Source: an uncultured Dorea sp. (GTDB lineage Bacteria; Bacillota; Clostridia; Lachnospirales; Lachnospiraceae). Taken from it: a stretch of DNA of 39,253 nucleotides. A program made the position numbers and the translations under genes. Where the stretch lies: assembly GCA_947388185.1 (NCBI GenBank), contig CANDQP010000016.1, forward strand, positions 1 to 39,253. Reading direction: 5' to 3'. The notes beneath the pieces were generated by a model. That model was not told where the DNA came from. It was given only the letters and a program-made list of their open reading frames with translations, and did no database searches. This document shows, piece by piece, positions 15,457-24,439 of the stretch (position 1 is the stretch's first letter; each line of letters begins with the position of its first letter).

Positions 15457-17298
15457 ATGAAACAAAAGCAATATGTAACAGGTATTGACGGATTGAGAGC
15501 AATTGCAGTTCTGATGGTATTGGCTTATCATCTCAGGCTGCCGTTTGCCAGAGGCGGGCTTCTGGGCGTTACTGTATTTTTTGTTATATCGGGATTCTTG
15601 ATCACGCGGATCCTTGTATCGGAACTGGAGCGTACCGGTACGATTGATATGAAGAAGTTCTGGATCAGGCGGATCAGGAGGCTGCTTCCGGCAGTTTTGG
15701 CAATGGCGGCGGTATTGATATTCGTAAGCGCTGCATTTAACAGGGTATTGTTTGCTAAGGCGTGCGGGGACCTGCTTTCCGTGATTTTCTGCTACAATAA
15801 CTGGCAGCAGATATTCAACCGGGTTTCTTATTTTGAGAACGCGGGCGCGCCGTCGCCTCTGACACATTGCTGGTCTTTGGCGATTGAAACACAGTTCTAT
15901 CTGATATATCCGCTGCTGCTTATTTTCATTAAGAAATATAAGAACTGGAAGAAGACGGCTTCCCGGGTAACGGCGCTCCTGGCGGTCATTTCCATGGGAG
16001 CTATGTGGATCCTGTACGATCCCTCCAGGGATCCCAGCAGGGTATATTACGGAACGGATACGAGGTTTTTTTCGTTGCTGTTTGGAGCATTTTTGGTATT
16101 CAGAACGACGGGCGGCAGGGTGAGAAAGGTGATATCCCCTGTACTGAGCCGTGTAATAGGGGGAATAGCGTTTGCGGGGCTTCTCTGTATGATGGCCGGG
16201 GTTGACGGATACAGCAGTTTCCTGTACAGAGGCGGGCAGGGAATTGCTTCTGCCTGTACCGTTCTGGTGATCTTTTCGCTTCTGAATGGGGACAGTATCT
16301 TAAACAGGCTGCTGAGTATACGGTTCTTGAAATGGATCGGGGACCGTTCTTATGGAATCTATCTATGGCATTATCCGGTCATCATCCTGCTGAGCAAGGG
16401 GGAACAATCCTCCTGGTGGGTTAATAGTGTTGAGTTCTTGCTGGTTATTATCATATCTGATCTGTCGTACCGTTATATAGAAACGCCCATACGCAGCGGG
16501 GCTATAGGAAGAAGCATTGCTGTCATCAGAAAAAGACCTGGAACAAGGCGGGAACGAAAGAGGCAGCTTAAAACGATCAGAAGGAGTATCAGGGCGGGAG
16601 CGCTGACGCTTGCCGCGGCATTGGGTGTGCTGCTGTGCGTGGCCTTCGTACCGCGGGAAAATACACTGTCCAATGCCGGGGATATGGAGAAGAAGGCTGA
16701 AAAAGCGCAGAAGCTCGCGAACCAGAAAGCCATGCGGCTGAATGAGACGATCGGACAGGATGCCTGGCAGGACAGCCGCAAGAAGCTTCAGTCGAATGAA
16801 GAGATACTGAGCAGCCTGAATCTCTTGCTGATCGGTGATTCCATCGCATTGGGGGCGATAGATCAGTTCTATGCAGAGTTCCCGGCCAGTATCAGTGATA
16901 CGGCCGTCAGCAGGCAGACAACGGCAGGCGTCGGAGTCTGCAATTCCTACATCAATGAAAAAGGATGGAACGGAGATGGCGTGATCTTCGCCCTTGGTGC
17001 AAACGGACTGCTTCATGACTCTCTTGAGAAGATGAAGGAGCTGGTCGGGGAGGACAGGCCGTTATTCGTGATCACAGTCAGGGCGCCTTATGTAAATTGG
17101 GAAGGAACGAACAACCAGAAGATCTATGAGTTCACGGAGGCTGTAGACAATGCTTATCTCATCGACTGGTATACGATCAGCGAGGGGCATGGAGAGTTCT
17201 TCGTGGAGGATGGAACACATCTGTCGTCGGAAGGGATCCGGGCTTATGTGGAAGGAATGAAAGAGGCAGTTCTTAAGGTATACAGCGAACAGATTTGA
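15457..17298 (+). CDS. OatA/OafA-like O-acyltransferase with C-terminal SGNH domain
   Basis: A 613-residue membrane O-acyltransferase of the acyltransferase-3 family fused to an extracellular SGNH esterase-like domain, the architecture of peptidoglycan O-acetyltransferase OatA. The N-terminal part (1-350) has ten or so helices with GIDGLRAIAVLMVLAYH (His25), FFVISGFLITRIL and the R-rich loop MKKFWIRRIRRLLPA. After a helix at about 382-400 and a linker, the SGNH part holds the nucleophile Ser462 (LLIGDSIALG), the block-III stretch FALGANG, and Asp585/His588 (EDGTHLSSEG). The target could be peptidoglycan or another envelope polymer. GTAGGAG lies 16 bases before the ATG, an unusually long spacing. 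A terminator follows directly. Confidence 0.9.
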   Translation: MKQKQYVTGIDGLRAIAVLMVLAYHLRLPFARGGLLGVTVFFVISGFLITRILVSELERTGTIDMKKFWIRRIRRLLPAVLAMAAVLIFVSAAFNRVLFAKACGDLLSVIFCYNNWQQIFNRVSYFENAGAPSPLTHCWSLAIETQFYLIYPLLLIFIKKYKNWKKTASRVTALLAVISMGAMWILYDPSRDPSRVYYGTDTRFFSLLFGAFLVFRTTGGRVRKVISPVLSRVIGGIAFAGLLCMMAGVDGYSSFLYRGGQGIASACTVLVIFSLLNGDSILNRLLSIRFLKWIGDRSYGIYLWHYPVIILLSKGEQSSWWVNSVEFLLVIIISDLSYRYIETPIRSGAIGRSIAVIRKRPGTRRERKRQLKTIRRSIRAGALTLAAALGVLLCVAFVPRENTLSNAGDMEKKAEKAQKLANQKAMRLNETIGQDAWQDSRKKLQSNEEILSSLNLLLIGDSIALGAIDQFYAEFPASISDTAVSRQTTAGVGVCNSYINEKGWNGDGVIFALGANGLLHDSLEKMKELVGEDRPLFVITVRAPYVNWEGTNNQKIYEFTEAVDNAYLIDWYTISEGHGEFFVEDGTHLSSEGIRAYVEGMKEAVLKVYSEQI

Positions 17299-17327
17299 CC
17301 CTTTGCCGTCATGGCAGAGGGTTTTTT
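17299..17327 (+). terminator. Terminator after the acyltransferase gene
   Basis: Stem CCCTTTGCC (17299-17307) with GGCAGAGGG (17313-17321), loop GTCAT, six T's (17322-17327). The TGA stop of the acyltransferase touches the stem. Confidence 0.9.
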
Positions 17328-17351
17328 CAGATTTTTCAGTGTATTTTTACG

Positions 17352-17380
17352 TTGATTATTGCGGTGTTTGTGGTTAAAAT
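17352..17380 (+). promoter_or_regulatory. Promoter of the jetB-jetC-like genes (module copy B)
   Basis: TTGATT (17352-17357), spacer ATTGCGGTGTTTGTGGT (17 bp), TAAAAT (17375-17380). Confidence 0.78.
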
Positions 17381-17416
17381 AGATAAGAAATGGGGAATAG
17401 CGAAAAGGAGACTGGT

Positions 17417-18061
17417 ATGATAGAATACTATGAACAACTGACCCAGGAGGAGCAGGAGGCAGTTACGGAGGTGATCCGGACACTGTACCGCCAGACTTAT
17501 CTGTTGGAGCGCAAATACGACCGCCGCACCGGGCGGCTGCAGTATATGAAGGAATACCGTGTGTGCAGCAAGCATCTGGAGTTCCTTAAGGAGTATTTCG
17601 CTGTAGCGGGGATGACCTTACAGGAGAATGTACATATGGGTGTGATCTACATTCAGGGCGGTCCGAACTGGGGCGAGAAGCTTCCGAGACTTGCGACCGT
17701 CTATCTTCTTGTGCTGAAGCTCATCTACGACGAACAGATGGCATCGGTGTCGTCAAGCAGCCATATCGTGACGACTATGGGGGCGGTCAACGGCAAAGCC
17801 GGTGAATTCCGGGTTCTAAAGAGCCTGCCGTCTGTCACGGAGATGCGGCGTACCGTCGCCCTTCTGAAGAAATACCAGATCATAGAGCCGCTTGAGGTGC
17901 TGGAGGAGATGAACGAGGAGACGAGGATGATCATCTATCCTTGTATCCAGGCGGTACTGATGGGGGAAGGGGTCAAGGAACTGTTGGCAGAATTCGGGGA
18001 GGAGGACAATCTTGGAGACGAGACAGCCATTCAAAGCACTATCGAGGATATGTCTGAATAA
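17417..18061 (+). CDS. jetB: DUF4194 / JetB-like subunit of an SMC complex
   Basis: A 214-residue protein of the DUF4194 type, the MukE/KITE-like part of Wadjet/MksB-type SMC complexes. In these complexes it binds the kleisin and DNA next to the ATPase heads. Family-like stretches are EEQEAVTEVIRTLYRQTYLL, LEFLKEYFAVAGM, GVIYIQGG and LPRLATVYLLVLKLIYDEQ. The C-terminal half reads as a winged-helix with KSLPSVTEMRRTVALLKKY. The ATG at 17417 has AAGGAG six bases upstream; the frame opens at 17390 but without a ribosome site. It overlaps the SMC gene by 50 bases. In known Wadjet loci jetA comes directly before it; here only a terminator and promoter do. Confidence 0.85.
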   Translation: MIEYYEQLTQEEQEAVTEVIRTLYRQTYLLERKYDRRTGRLQYMKEYRVCSKHLEFLKEYFAVAGMTLQENVHMGVIYIQGGPNWGEKLPRLATVYLLVLKLIYDEQMASVSSSSHIVTTMGAVNGKAGEFRVLKSLPSVTEMRRTVALLKKYQIIEPLEVLEEMNEETRMIIYPCIQAVLMGEGVKELLAEFGEEDNLGDETAIQSTIEDMSE

Positions 18062-21000
18062 CTGGCATTACATAGATAAGAAGGTACTGACCTTAAGCGA
18101 AGGGATCAATTTCTTCACCGGACATTCGGGGAGCGGGAAGTCTACGGTGATCGATGCGCTCCAGATCGTGCTGTACGCAAGCACGGACGGAAGAGGGTTC
18201 TTCAACAAAGCGGCGGCGGACGATTCGGACCGTTCGCTGATCGAGTACCTGAGAGGCATGGTGAATATCAGCGAGAACAATGAGGCGCAATATCTGAGGA
18301 ATCAGAATTTCTCAAGTACGATTGTATTGGAGTTTACGCAGACGAACACAGGGGAGAAGCAGTGTGTGGGCGTGGTGTTTGATGTGGAGACGGCGTCGAA
18401 CGAGATTGGCAGGCTGTTTTTTTGGCATGCGGGTGAATTTCTTGAGGGGAATTACCGGATCGGGAAGCGAACCATGACGACACTGGAGCTTAGGGAATAT
18501 TTGCAGAGGACATATCCGGCGGAGAGATTCTACTGCGGACCAAGCAATGAACGGTTCCGGCGGCAGCTCTACGACATCTATCTCGGCGGGCTGGATATGG
18601 AGAAGTTTCCGAGGCTTTTTAAGCGGGCGATTCCGTTCCGCATGAATATCAAGCTTGAGGAATTCGTGAAGGAATACATCTGCATGGAGCAGGATATCCA
18701 TATTGAGGATCTGCAGGAGAGTGTGATGCAGTATGGAAGGATGCGGGGGAAGATTGAGGAGACCTTGGAGGAGATCCGAAGATTAGAGCAGATCAGGGAA
18801 TGCTACCGGGATTATGACGGGAAACGCAGGACGGCGAATATGTGCGCTTACCAGATCGAACGCCTGGAGATGTTAAGGCTTGAATCCCAGGTGCAGGAAT
18901 GCCAGGATAAGATCAAGGACCGTAAGGAAGAGATCGCTTCCGGCAAGCAGCGGCAGACAAGGCTTGAAGAAGAGCAGAGCGGGCTTATGAAGGAATATGA
19001 AGAGATCATTCTTCGGATCGCAGACAGCGGATATTCCGGGATGGAGGCGGAGCTTGGGGCTGTAAGCGAGGCTCTTACACGCCTTGAGGACAGCCGGGCC
19101 CGATGGCAGCAGACGGCAGAGCGCCTCAGGGAATGGAAGGAGAAGGATATCACACCGAACCAGGTGATCTGGGATATCGACCAGTTTGCCAGGGAGGTGA
19201 TATCAGAAGAGGAGCTTCGGCGGTTGAAAGCGAGCTTTGGAGATATTCAGGAGGAATTAGAAGGCCAGCGGCAGGAGGCAGACGCGAAGCTTCGCCAGAT
19301 CAAGAAGGAGGAACGTGAGGCGAGAGAGGAATTGAAGGCCTTGAAGCAGGGGAAGAAAGCCTATCCGCGGGAGTTGGAGGAGGCGAAGTTCGAGCTTAGG
19401 GGGCGTCTGCATGAGCGCTGCGGCAAGTTCATCAACGTACAGATATTGGCGGATCTTCTGGATCTTAAGGACGAACGCTGGCAGAATGCGGTGGAAGGAT
19501 ACATGGGGAATAATAAGCTGCTCCTGATCGTGGAGCCGGCTTATGCGAAGACTGCCATGGACATTTACCAGGAGATGGATAAGAAGAAGTTCTTCCGTGC
19601 GTCGGTGCTGGATACGGAGAGGGTGATGCAGGAAGCGCATCCGGTCCGCAAGGGTGCTCTGGCGGAAGAGGTCAGGGCGAAGGAGCCGTATGTGCAGGCG
19701 TATATTGATTTCTTCCTGGGAAATGTAATGAAATGTGAGACGGTGGAGGAGTTAAGGGACTGCAGGATCGGTATTACACCGGACTGTGTATTGTATCACA
19801 GCTTCCGCCTGCAGCATATCAAGCCGGAGAATTATACCAGGTGTGCATATATCGGCGAGGTCAGTATGCGCCAGCGGATCCGCCGGTTGGAGGAGCAATG
19901 TCAGAGCCTGCAGGAAGAGCGTCTTCCCTGCCAGGAGGAGTTAGAGGCCATCCGCCGGATGATGCAGATGGAGCTGTTAAACCAGCCGGCAGAGGACTAT
20001 CTTGGATGGCTTGCGGATATACGGGAGATATCCGGGAAGAAGCGCAGGAAAAATCAGCTTGAAGAGAAGATGAGTAAGCTTAAAAGTGAGTCGGTAGATG
20101 CCTGGGAAGCACAGAAAAAGGAGCTGCAGAACCGTCAGGATGAGAAGAAGGCTCAGATCGCCAGGGTTCAGGAGACGATCTGGAATGATCAGAAGGAGAT
20201 TGAGAAGCTTCGGGCAGATCTGTTGGAGGCAGAATCCGGAATCGCGGCTGCCGAAAGAGCCGGCGTCATGGAGACGTCAGTCAGATATGAAGAAGAATTT
20301 CAGCGGTATCTGTCGGGCAGGAAGTCAGTGAATTATGATTATCTCAAGCGCCAGCGATTGTCTGACCTTTATCCCCTGCGGGAAGCGGAAGAGGCGAGTT
20401 ATCAGAAGCTTGTGGAGGAGAGAAGCAGCTATGTGAGAAGCTATCCGAACCGGACATTTTCTACGGCAGTTAAGGAGAATACCTGTTATGATGAACTGTT
20501 AGAATCTCTTTCCTGCGACGGCCTGGAAGTGTTCCGGGAGTCGGCGAAGGAGCAGGCGCGCTCTGCGGTGGAGCATTTCAAGGACGACTTTATCTTCAAG
20601 ATCCGAAGCGCGATCCGAGAGGCCTATCAGCGGAAGGATGAATTGAATCGGATCATCAGCGGGCTGGATTTCGGGAAGGATAAGTATCAGTTTGTCATCA
20701 CGAAGAATAAGGGAGCCGATGGGAGATTCTATAAGATGTTCATGGACGATGCGTTGCAGATCCATCCGTCCCAGTTGACGGATTCCATGGAGAATCAGCT
20801 CAATATGTTTACCATGGAGCATGAGGATCAGTATGCAGAGTTGATGAATGAACTGATCAATATATTCATCCCGCCGGAGAATGCAACGCAGGAGGAACTG
20901 AACGAGGCGAAGAAGAACATGGACAAATATGCGGATTACCGGACATACCTGTCCTTCGATATGCAGCAGATCGTCCATGGAAGGAAGGATATGGCGATCG

Positions 21001-21365
21001 GTCTTGGCAGGATGATCAAGAAGAATTCCGGCGGTGAGGGGCAGAATCCGCTGTATGTGGCGCTGCTTGCAAGCTTCGCCCAGGTATACAAGATCAATAC
21101 CCCGGCGAAGCTTAGGCGCAATCCGACTATACGCCTGGTCATACTGGACGAAGCATTCTCCAAGATGGATGCGGAGAAGGTGGCAAGCTGCATCTCCCTG
21201 ATCCGGGGGCTTGGATTTCAGGCGGTCATCAGCGCCACCAACGATAAGATCCAGAATTATCTGGAGAATGTGGATAAGACCTTCGTGTACGCGAACCCGG
21301 ATAAGCGGCATATCTCAATACAGGAGTTCGAGAAGAAGGATTTTGGGGAATTAATATTAGTTTGA
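18012..21365 (+). CDS. jetC: JetC-like SMC/MukB-type ATPase
   Basis: A 1117-residue SMC-like ATPase, full length for JetC/MksB. The N-terminal head has LSRICLNNWHYI and Walker A GHSGSGKST (37-45). Long coiled coils follow (about 225-440 and 620-850) around a hinge near 460-610 (NAVEGYMGNNKLLLIVEP). The C-terminal head carries the signature SGGEG (1006-1010) and Walker B IRLVILDEAF with Asp1046/Glu1047. Such motors extrude DNA loops; with JetD they cleave small circular DNA such as plasmids. The TTG at 18012 follows GGAGGAC at ideal spacing inside jetB, so translation is coupled. All catalytic motifs are intact, yet jetA and jetD are not in the window. The 3' end overlaps the convergent kinase gene by 9 bases. 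Confidence 0.9.
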   Translation: METRQPFKALSRICLNNWHYIDKKVLTLSEGINFFTGHSGSGKSTVIDALQIVLYASTDGRGFFNKAAADDSDRSLIEYLRGMVNISENNEAQYLRNQNFSSTIVLEFTQTNTGEKQCVGVVFDVETASNEIGRLFFWHAGEFLEGNYRIGKRTMTTLELREYLQRTYPAERFYCGPSNERFRRQLYDIYLGGLDMEKFPRLFKRAIPFRMNIKLEEFVKEYICMEQDIHIEDLQESVMQYGRMRGKIEETLEEIRRLEQIRECYRDYDGKRRTANMCAYQIERLEMLRLESQVQECQDKIKDRKEEIASGKQRQTRLEEEQSGLMKEYEEIILRIADSGYSGMEAELGAVSEALTRLEDSRARWQQTAERLREWKEKDITPNQVIWDIDQFAREVISEEELRRLKASFGDIQEELEGQRQEADAKLRQIKKEEREAREELKALKQGKKAYPRELEEAKFELRGRLHERCGKFINVQILADLLDLKDERWQNAVEGYMGNNKLLLIVEPAYAKTAMDIYQEMDKKKFFRASVLDTERVMQEAHPVRKGALAEEVRAKEPYVQAYIDFFLGNVMKCETVEELRDCRIGITPDCVLYHSFRLQHIKPENYTRCAYIGEVSMRQRIRRLEEQCQSLQEERLPCQEELEAIRRMMQMELLNQPAEDYLGWLADIREISGKKRRKNQLEEKMSKLKSESVDAWEAQKKELQNRQDEKKAQIARVQETIWNDQKEIEKLRADLLEAESGIAAAERAGVMETSVRYEEEFQRYLSGRKSVNYDYLKRQRLSDLYPLREAEEASYQKLVEERSSYVRSYPNRTFSTAVKENTCYDELLESLSCDGLEVFRESAKEQARSAVEHFKDDFIFKIRSAIREAYQRKDELNRIISGLDFGKDKYQFVITKNKGADGRFYKMFMDDALQIHPSQLTDSMENQLNMFTMEHEDQYAELMNELINIFIPPENATQEELNEAKKNMDKYADYRTYLSFDMQQIVHGRKDMAIGLGRMIKKNSGGEGQNPLYVALLASFAQVYKINTPAKLRRNPTIRLVILDEAFSKMDAEKVASCISLIRGLGFQAVISATNDKIQNYLENVDKTFVYANPDKRHISIQEFEKKDFGELILV

Positions 21366-22751
21366 CAGGGGTAACAGAATATCCGCCCCGAATCCTCCAT
21401 TCGTATTCTGGTATATCCTTATGCTGCCTCCGTGGGAGGCGGCGATCTGGCGGACAATCAGAAGCCCTAAGCCGTGGCGCTGCCGGATATTACTGTCGCA
21501 CATCATATAATGAGGCGTGCCGTTCAGCTTCTCAAGCTGTTCCTGCGATATGCCAAGTCCGTCATCCTCTACCCGGATGATGCAGCGCCCGCCGTCTGCC
21601 TGTACGGAGAGATATATGGTACATCCGCCGGCATTGTGGTTGATGCAGTTCTGGATCAGGTTGGATACGGCGCGCTTCAGAAGATCCTGGTCCGCGTCGA
21701 TCAGGCAGGCAGTAAGCTTCGGATCGGTCTGCCATTCGATGGGATATTTCCCGTCGATATCCATATTGATAAAATCTACGGCAGTCTGCCTTACTATGGC
21801 GACTGCATTTTCTTTGGTTCTATGGAGCGGCTGCATGTCATATTCAAGCTTTGAGGCGAGATTCAGATCGCCTATGAGGCTGCGTATCCGTTCGCACTGT
21901 CTTACAATGACGGCTGCCTGTTTACGCTCGTCTTCCGTGAGACGGGGATTGCAGGAGAGTTGTCCGGCATACCCCATCGCCATGGACAGGGGCGTGCGGA
22001 TATCATGAGAGACGCCGGCGATCCAGTTCGCCCGTGCAGTCTCTTTTTTCTTAAGCTGATAATTCTGTGACCGGAGAAGATCGGCAGTCTGGTTGATGCT
22101 TGCGGCAAGCTCAGACAGTAATCCCCTTTCTTTCACATAGACAGGCTCTTTGGCGGGTAATGCCTGTATTCCTTCTACAATCGGCTTTACTGACCGGAGA
22201 AGCTTCATATTGGCAGTAAAGTAGATCAGAAATATGAATATGGCGTTCACAAGCAGTGTGTTCAGCATATATCGGGGCAGGTTCTCGATAAAATGATAGT
22301 CCCAGTTCGGATACATATGCTTCCAGTAGCGGTCCTTGGGATAGCCAAGGACAACCAGCCCGTCTGCGGCCCCTCCGGTAAAGGTGGGATAATCCATGAG
22401 ATATCCGCGGGTAAGAGAAGCGATCTCTGCCAGTGAATAGCTAAGGGGGATCTCGGCGGGCAGATCATCCGTGTGCCAGACAACCTGATGAGTGGTGTTA
22501 TCGATCAGGATGCCCCAGGCATGTTCTCGTGCCAGTTCTGCTGAGACTTCTTCCGGCAGAATGTATTCGCCGCCCTTGCCTGTCTTCTGTAATGCCGCGC
22601 CGGTTTCCAGAGCAGTGGTCCAGGGCGACGCCCCGGGAGTCTGCCTGGAAGCCAGGATGAAGAGCACAAGGATATTCAGGGTGAAGAGCAGGATTGTGCC
22701 AAATAATAAGATGATAAGGAAACGCCGGATTAATTTGGGAACGCTTTTCAT
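21357..22751 (-). CDS. Sensor histidine kinase (SpaK/antimicrobial-peptide-sensing type)
   Basis: A 464-residue membrane kinase: helices at about 10-33 and 163-183 frame an extracellular sensor of roughly 130 residues. A short linker follows, then HisKA with GVSHDIRTPLSMAMGYAGQL (phospho-His249) and a HATPase domain (SNLIQNCINHN; DDGLGISQEQL; HGLGLLIVRQIAASHGG). GGAGGAAAACAGC precedes the ATG. It lies 22 bases after its regulator on the same strand. The pair is divergent from an immunity-type ABC transporter, the arrangement seen in lantibiotic or bacitracin sensing and detoxification modules. The end overlaps jetC tail-to-tail with no terminator. Confidence 0.92.
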   Translation of the reverse strand: MKSVPKLIRRFLIILLFGTILLFTLNILVLFILASRQTPGASPWTTALETGAALQKTGKGGEYILPEEVSAELAREHAWGILIDNTTHQVVWHTDDLPAEIPLSYSLAEIASLTRGYLMDYPTFTGGAADGLVVLGYPKDRYWKHMYPNWDYHFIENLPRYMLNTLLVNAIFIFLIYFTANMKLLRSVKPIVEGIQALPAKEPVYVKERGLLSELAASINQTADLLRSQNYQLKKKETARANWIAGVSHDIRTPLSMAMGYAGQLSCNPRLTEDERKQAAVIVRQCERIRSLIGDLNLASKLEYDMQPLHRTKENAVAIVRQTAVDFINMDIDGKYPIEWQTDPKLTACLIDADQDLLKRAVSNLIQNCINHNAGGCTIYLSVQADGGRCIIRVEDDGLGISQEQLEKLNGTPHYMMCDSNIRQRHGLGLLIVRQIAASHGGSIRIYQNTNGGFGADILLPLSN

Positions 22752-22773
22752 GCTGTTTTCCTCCGTCGGATGA

Positions 22774-23481
22774 TTATTGTACGATCAATTTATAGCCTAA
22801 ACCCTTTACCGTGATCAGAGATTCCGGTTTGGACGGATTCTCTTCGATCTTCTCCCGGATTCGGCGGATATGCGCCATCAGGGAATTCTCATATCCGTAG
22901 GGGTTATCGCCCCAGGCGGCTTCGCACAGAGCATCTATGGTCACGATGCGCCCGGCGTTACGGCAGAGAGTAAGCAGGATCGCATGCTCCTTGGCTGTCA
23001 GGGGGATGGGTTCCTTAGGGTCAGCTTCTCTCAGCGCTTCGGCGCGCTCGAAATCAATCTTGCAGTATTTCAAAGATACCACTGGATCTTCGCTTTTGTA
23101 GGTCCTGCGGAGGATCGCCGTGATGCGGAAGATCAGCTCTTTTGGGAGAAAGGGTTTGACCATGTAATCGTCTGCGCCGAGCCCAAAGCCTTTGAATTTG
23201 TCTTCCTCTTCACCGCGGGCGGTCAGGAACAGGACCGGATAGTCTCCGTCTTTTCGAAGTACTTCCATCAGGGAGAATCCGTCGCCGTCGGGAAGCATCA
23301 CGTCAAGGATTGCCAGTTCCGGGCGGAATGTACCGGCAGCGGTCAGGGCCTCCCGGACGCTTCCGGCGGTTCTTACTTGTGTGAAGCCTTCGTTTTGCAG
23401 GATGGAGGCGACCATATCCTGCAGACCGGGTTCGTCGTCTACGAGCAGGATTCGTTTATTTTTCAGATAATCTAAGTTCAT
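22774..23481 (-). CDS. OmpR-family response regulator of the ABC-transporter module
   Basis: A 235-residue regulator. The receiver has LLVDDEPGLQ, Asp60 in LAILDVMLPDGDG, the conserved LTARGEEEDK, and the KPF motif GADDYMVKPF. The C-terminal winged helix reads LTAKEHAILLTLCRNAGRIV, YENSLMAHIRRIREKIE and VKGLGYKL. AGGAAGG precedes the ATG. An extended -10 on this strand (TGATATGAT, 23525-23533) can drive the operon. Three ATGTAAGG repeats in the intergenic region are its likely binding sites at the transporter promoter. Confidence 0.93.
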   Translation of the reverse strand: MNLDYLKNKRILLVDDEPGLQDMVASILQNEGFTQVRTAGSVREALTAAGTFRPELAILDVMLPDGDGFSLMEVLRKDGDYPVLFLTARGEEEDKFKGFGLGADDYMVKPFLPKELIFRITAILRRTYKSEDPVVSLKYCKIDFERAEALREADPKEPIPLTAKEHAILLTLCRNAGRIVTIDALCEAAWGDNPYGYENSLMAHIRRIREKIEENPSKPESLITVKGLGYKLIVQ

Positions 23482-23566
23482 GAATCATTTTCCTTCCTAA
23501 ATAATACTTTCTCTTACTGTCACTATCATATCACAAATAGAATGTTTTTTAATGTATTTGCGGCAA

Positions 23567-23607
23567 ATGTAAGGTAGATGTAAGGTTAAGAGAATGTGGA
23601 TGTAAGG
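23567..23607 (+). promoter_or_regulatory. Three ATGTAAGG repeats at 11-bp phase, candidate operator
   Basis: Exact ATGTAAGG at 23567-23574, 23578-23585 and 23600-23607, offset by 11 and 22 bp, i.e. on one face of the helix as OmpR-family regulators require. A -10 TAGAAT lies at 23617-23622 without a recognisable -35; the third repeat occupies that area, as at activator-dependent promoters. Confidence 0.7.
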
Positions 23608-23655
23608 ATGTTCGTTTAGAATATAAGCATACCAACAGCAAAGGAGTAGAGAAGG

Positions 23656-24420
23656 ATGAATATTATCGAGACAAAGAATCTGACCAAATCATATGCAGGC
23701 TTCACGGCGGTTTCCGGTGTGAACCTCCACATTCCAAAGGGCGCGGTCTATGGCTTCCTTGGCCCCAACGGCGCGGGCAAATCTACAACAATGAAAATGT
23801 TCTTAGGGCTGACGAAACCTACGGACGGAGATTTTGTGATAGATGGGAAGAGATATCCTGCGGACCGGATCCCAATCCTTAAAGAGGTTGGTTCCTTCAT
23901 AGAGGCGCCTGCATTCTATGGGAATCTTACCGGTGAAGAGAATCTGGATATTGTCAGGAGGATCTTGGGGCTTCCGAAGCCGGCGGTGGATGACGCGCTG
24001 AGATTAACAGGGCTTTCCCAGTGGAGGAAGCGTCAGGCAAGAAAATATTCCCTTGGTATGAAGCAGAGGCTTGGACTTGCAAGCGCCCTGATCGGACGGC
24101 CGCCCATCCTGATCCTTGACGAACCGACCAATGGTCTGGATCCGGTGGGAATCCATGAGATCCGCGCCCTGATCCGTTCGCTCCCGGAGAAACTCGGCTG
24201 TACGGTTCTGGTATCTTCGCATCTGTTGTCGGAGATAGAGTTGATGGCTGACCAGGTGGGGATTCTGAATCATGGACGGCTCTTATTCGAAGGAACGCTT
24301 GAGGAATTGAAGCGGGGAGCACGGGAGCGGGGATATCCGACGGATAATCTGGAAGAGACTTTCCTTGCGATGATCGAGGAGGATAACCTTCGAAGCGGCA
24401 GCAGGGCGTGTACCGTATGA
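23656..24420 (+). CDS. ABC transporter ATPase, lantibiotic-immunity/BcrA type
   Basis: A 254-residue ATPase of the CcmA/BcrA/LanF group that powers export or membrane clearance of antimicrobial peptides. Walker A GPNGAGKST (36-44), Q-loop region near FIEAPAFYGNLTGEENL, signature YSLGMKQRLGLA, Walker B ILILDEPTNGLDPVG and the switch His in VSSHLLSEIE are all present. AAAGGAG lies before the ATG. It is first in a run of four same-strand genes and divergent from the two-component pair that probably controls it. Substrate is not visible from sequence. Confidence 0.93.
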   Translation: MNIIETKNLTKSYAGFTAVSGVNLHIPKGAVYGFLGPNGAGKSTTMKMFLGLTKPTDGDFVIDGKRYPADRIPILKEVGSFIEAPAFYGNLTGEENLDIVRRILGLPKPAVDDALRLTGLSQWRKRQARKYSLGMKQRLGLASALIGRPPILILDEPTNGLDPVGIHEIRALIRSLPEKLGCTVLVSSHLLSEIELMADQVGILNHGRLLFEGTLEELKRGARERGYPTDNLEETFLAMIEEDNLRSGSRACTV

Positions 24421-24439
24421 CGAGAGGAGGAGGCGGATC

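Larger units (their letters stand above)
17299..17396 (+). repeat. Intergenic terminator-promoter module, copy B
   Basis: Same order and near-identical promoter block as copy A (10705-10795): 39 of 42 positions identical for 17340-17381. The copies are about 6.6 kb apart in the same orientation. Confidence 0.9.

Noticed and set aside
15457..17298. Considered whether the gene before jetB is a divergent JetA
   Set aside because: Its acyltransferase-3 and SGNH motifs are unmistakable and a terminator separates it from jetB.
20499..21311. 270-residue reverse-strand open frame inside jetC
   Set aside because: Shadow of the C-terminal ATPase head, whose motifs are fully conserved in the forward frame.
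21357..23481. Considered whether JetD could be hidden downstream of jetC
   Set aside because: The region is fully occupied by reverse-strand kinase and regulator genes with intact motifs; no toprim-like frame is seen.
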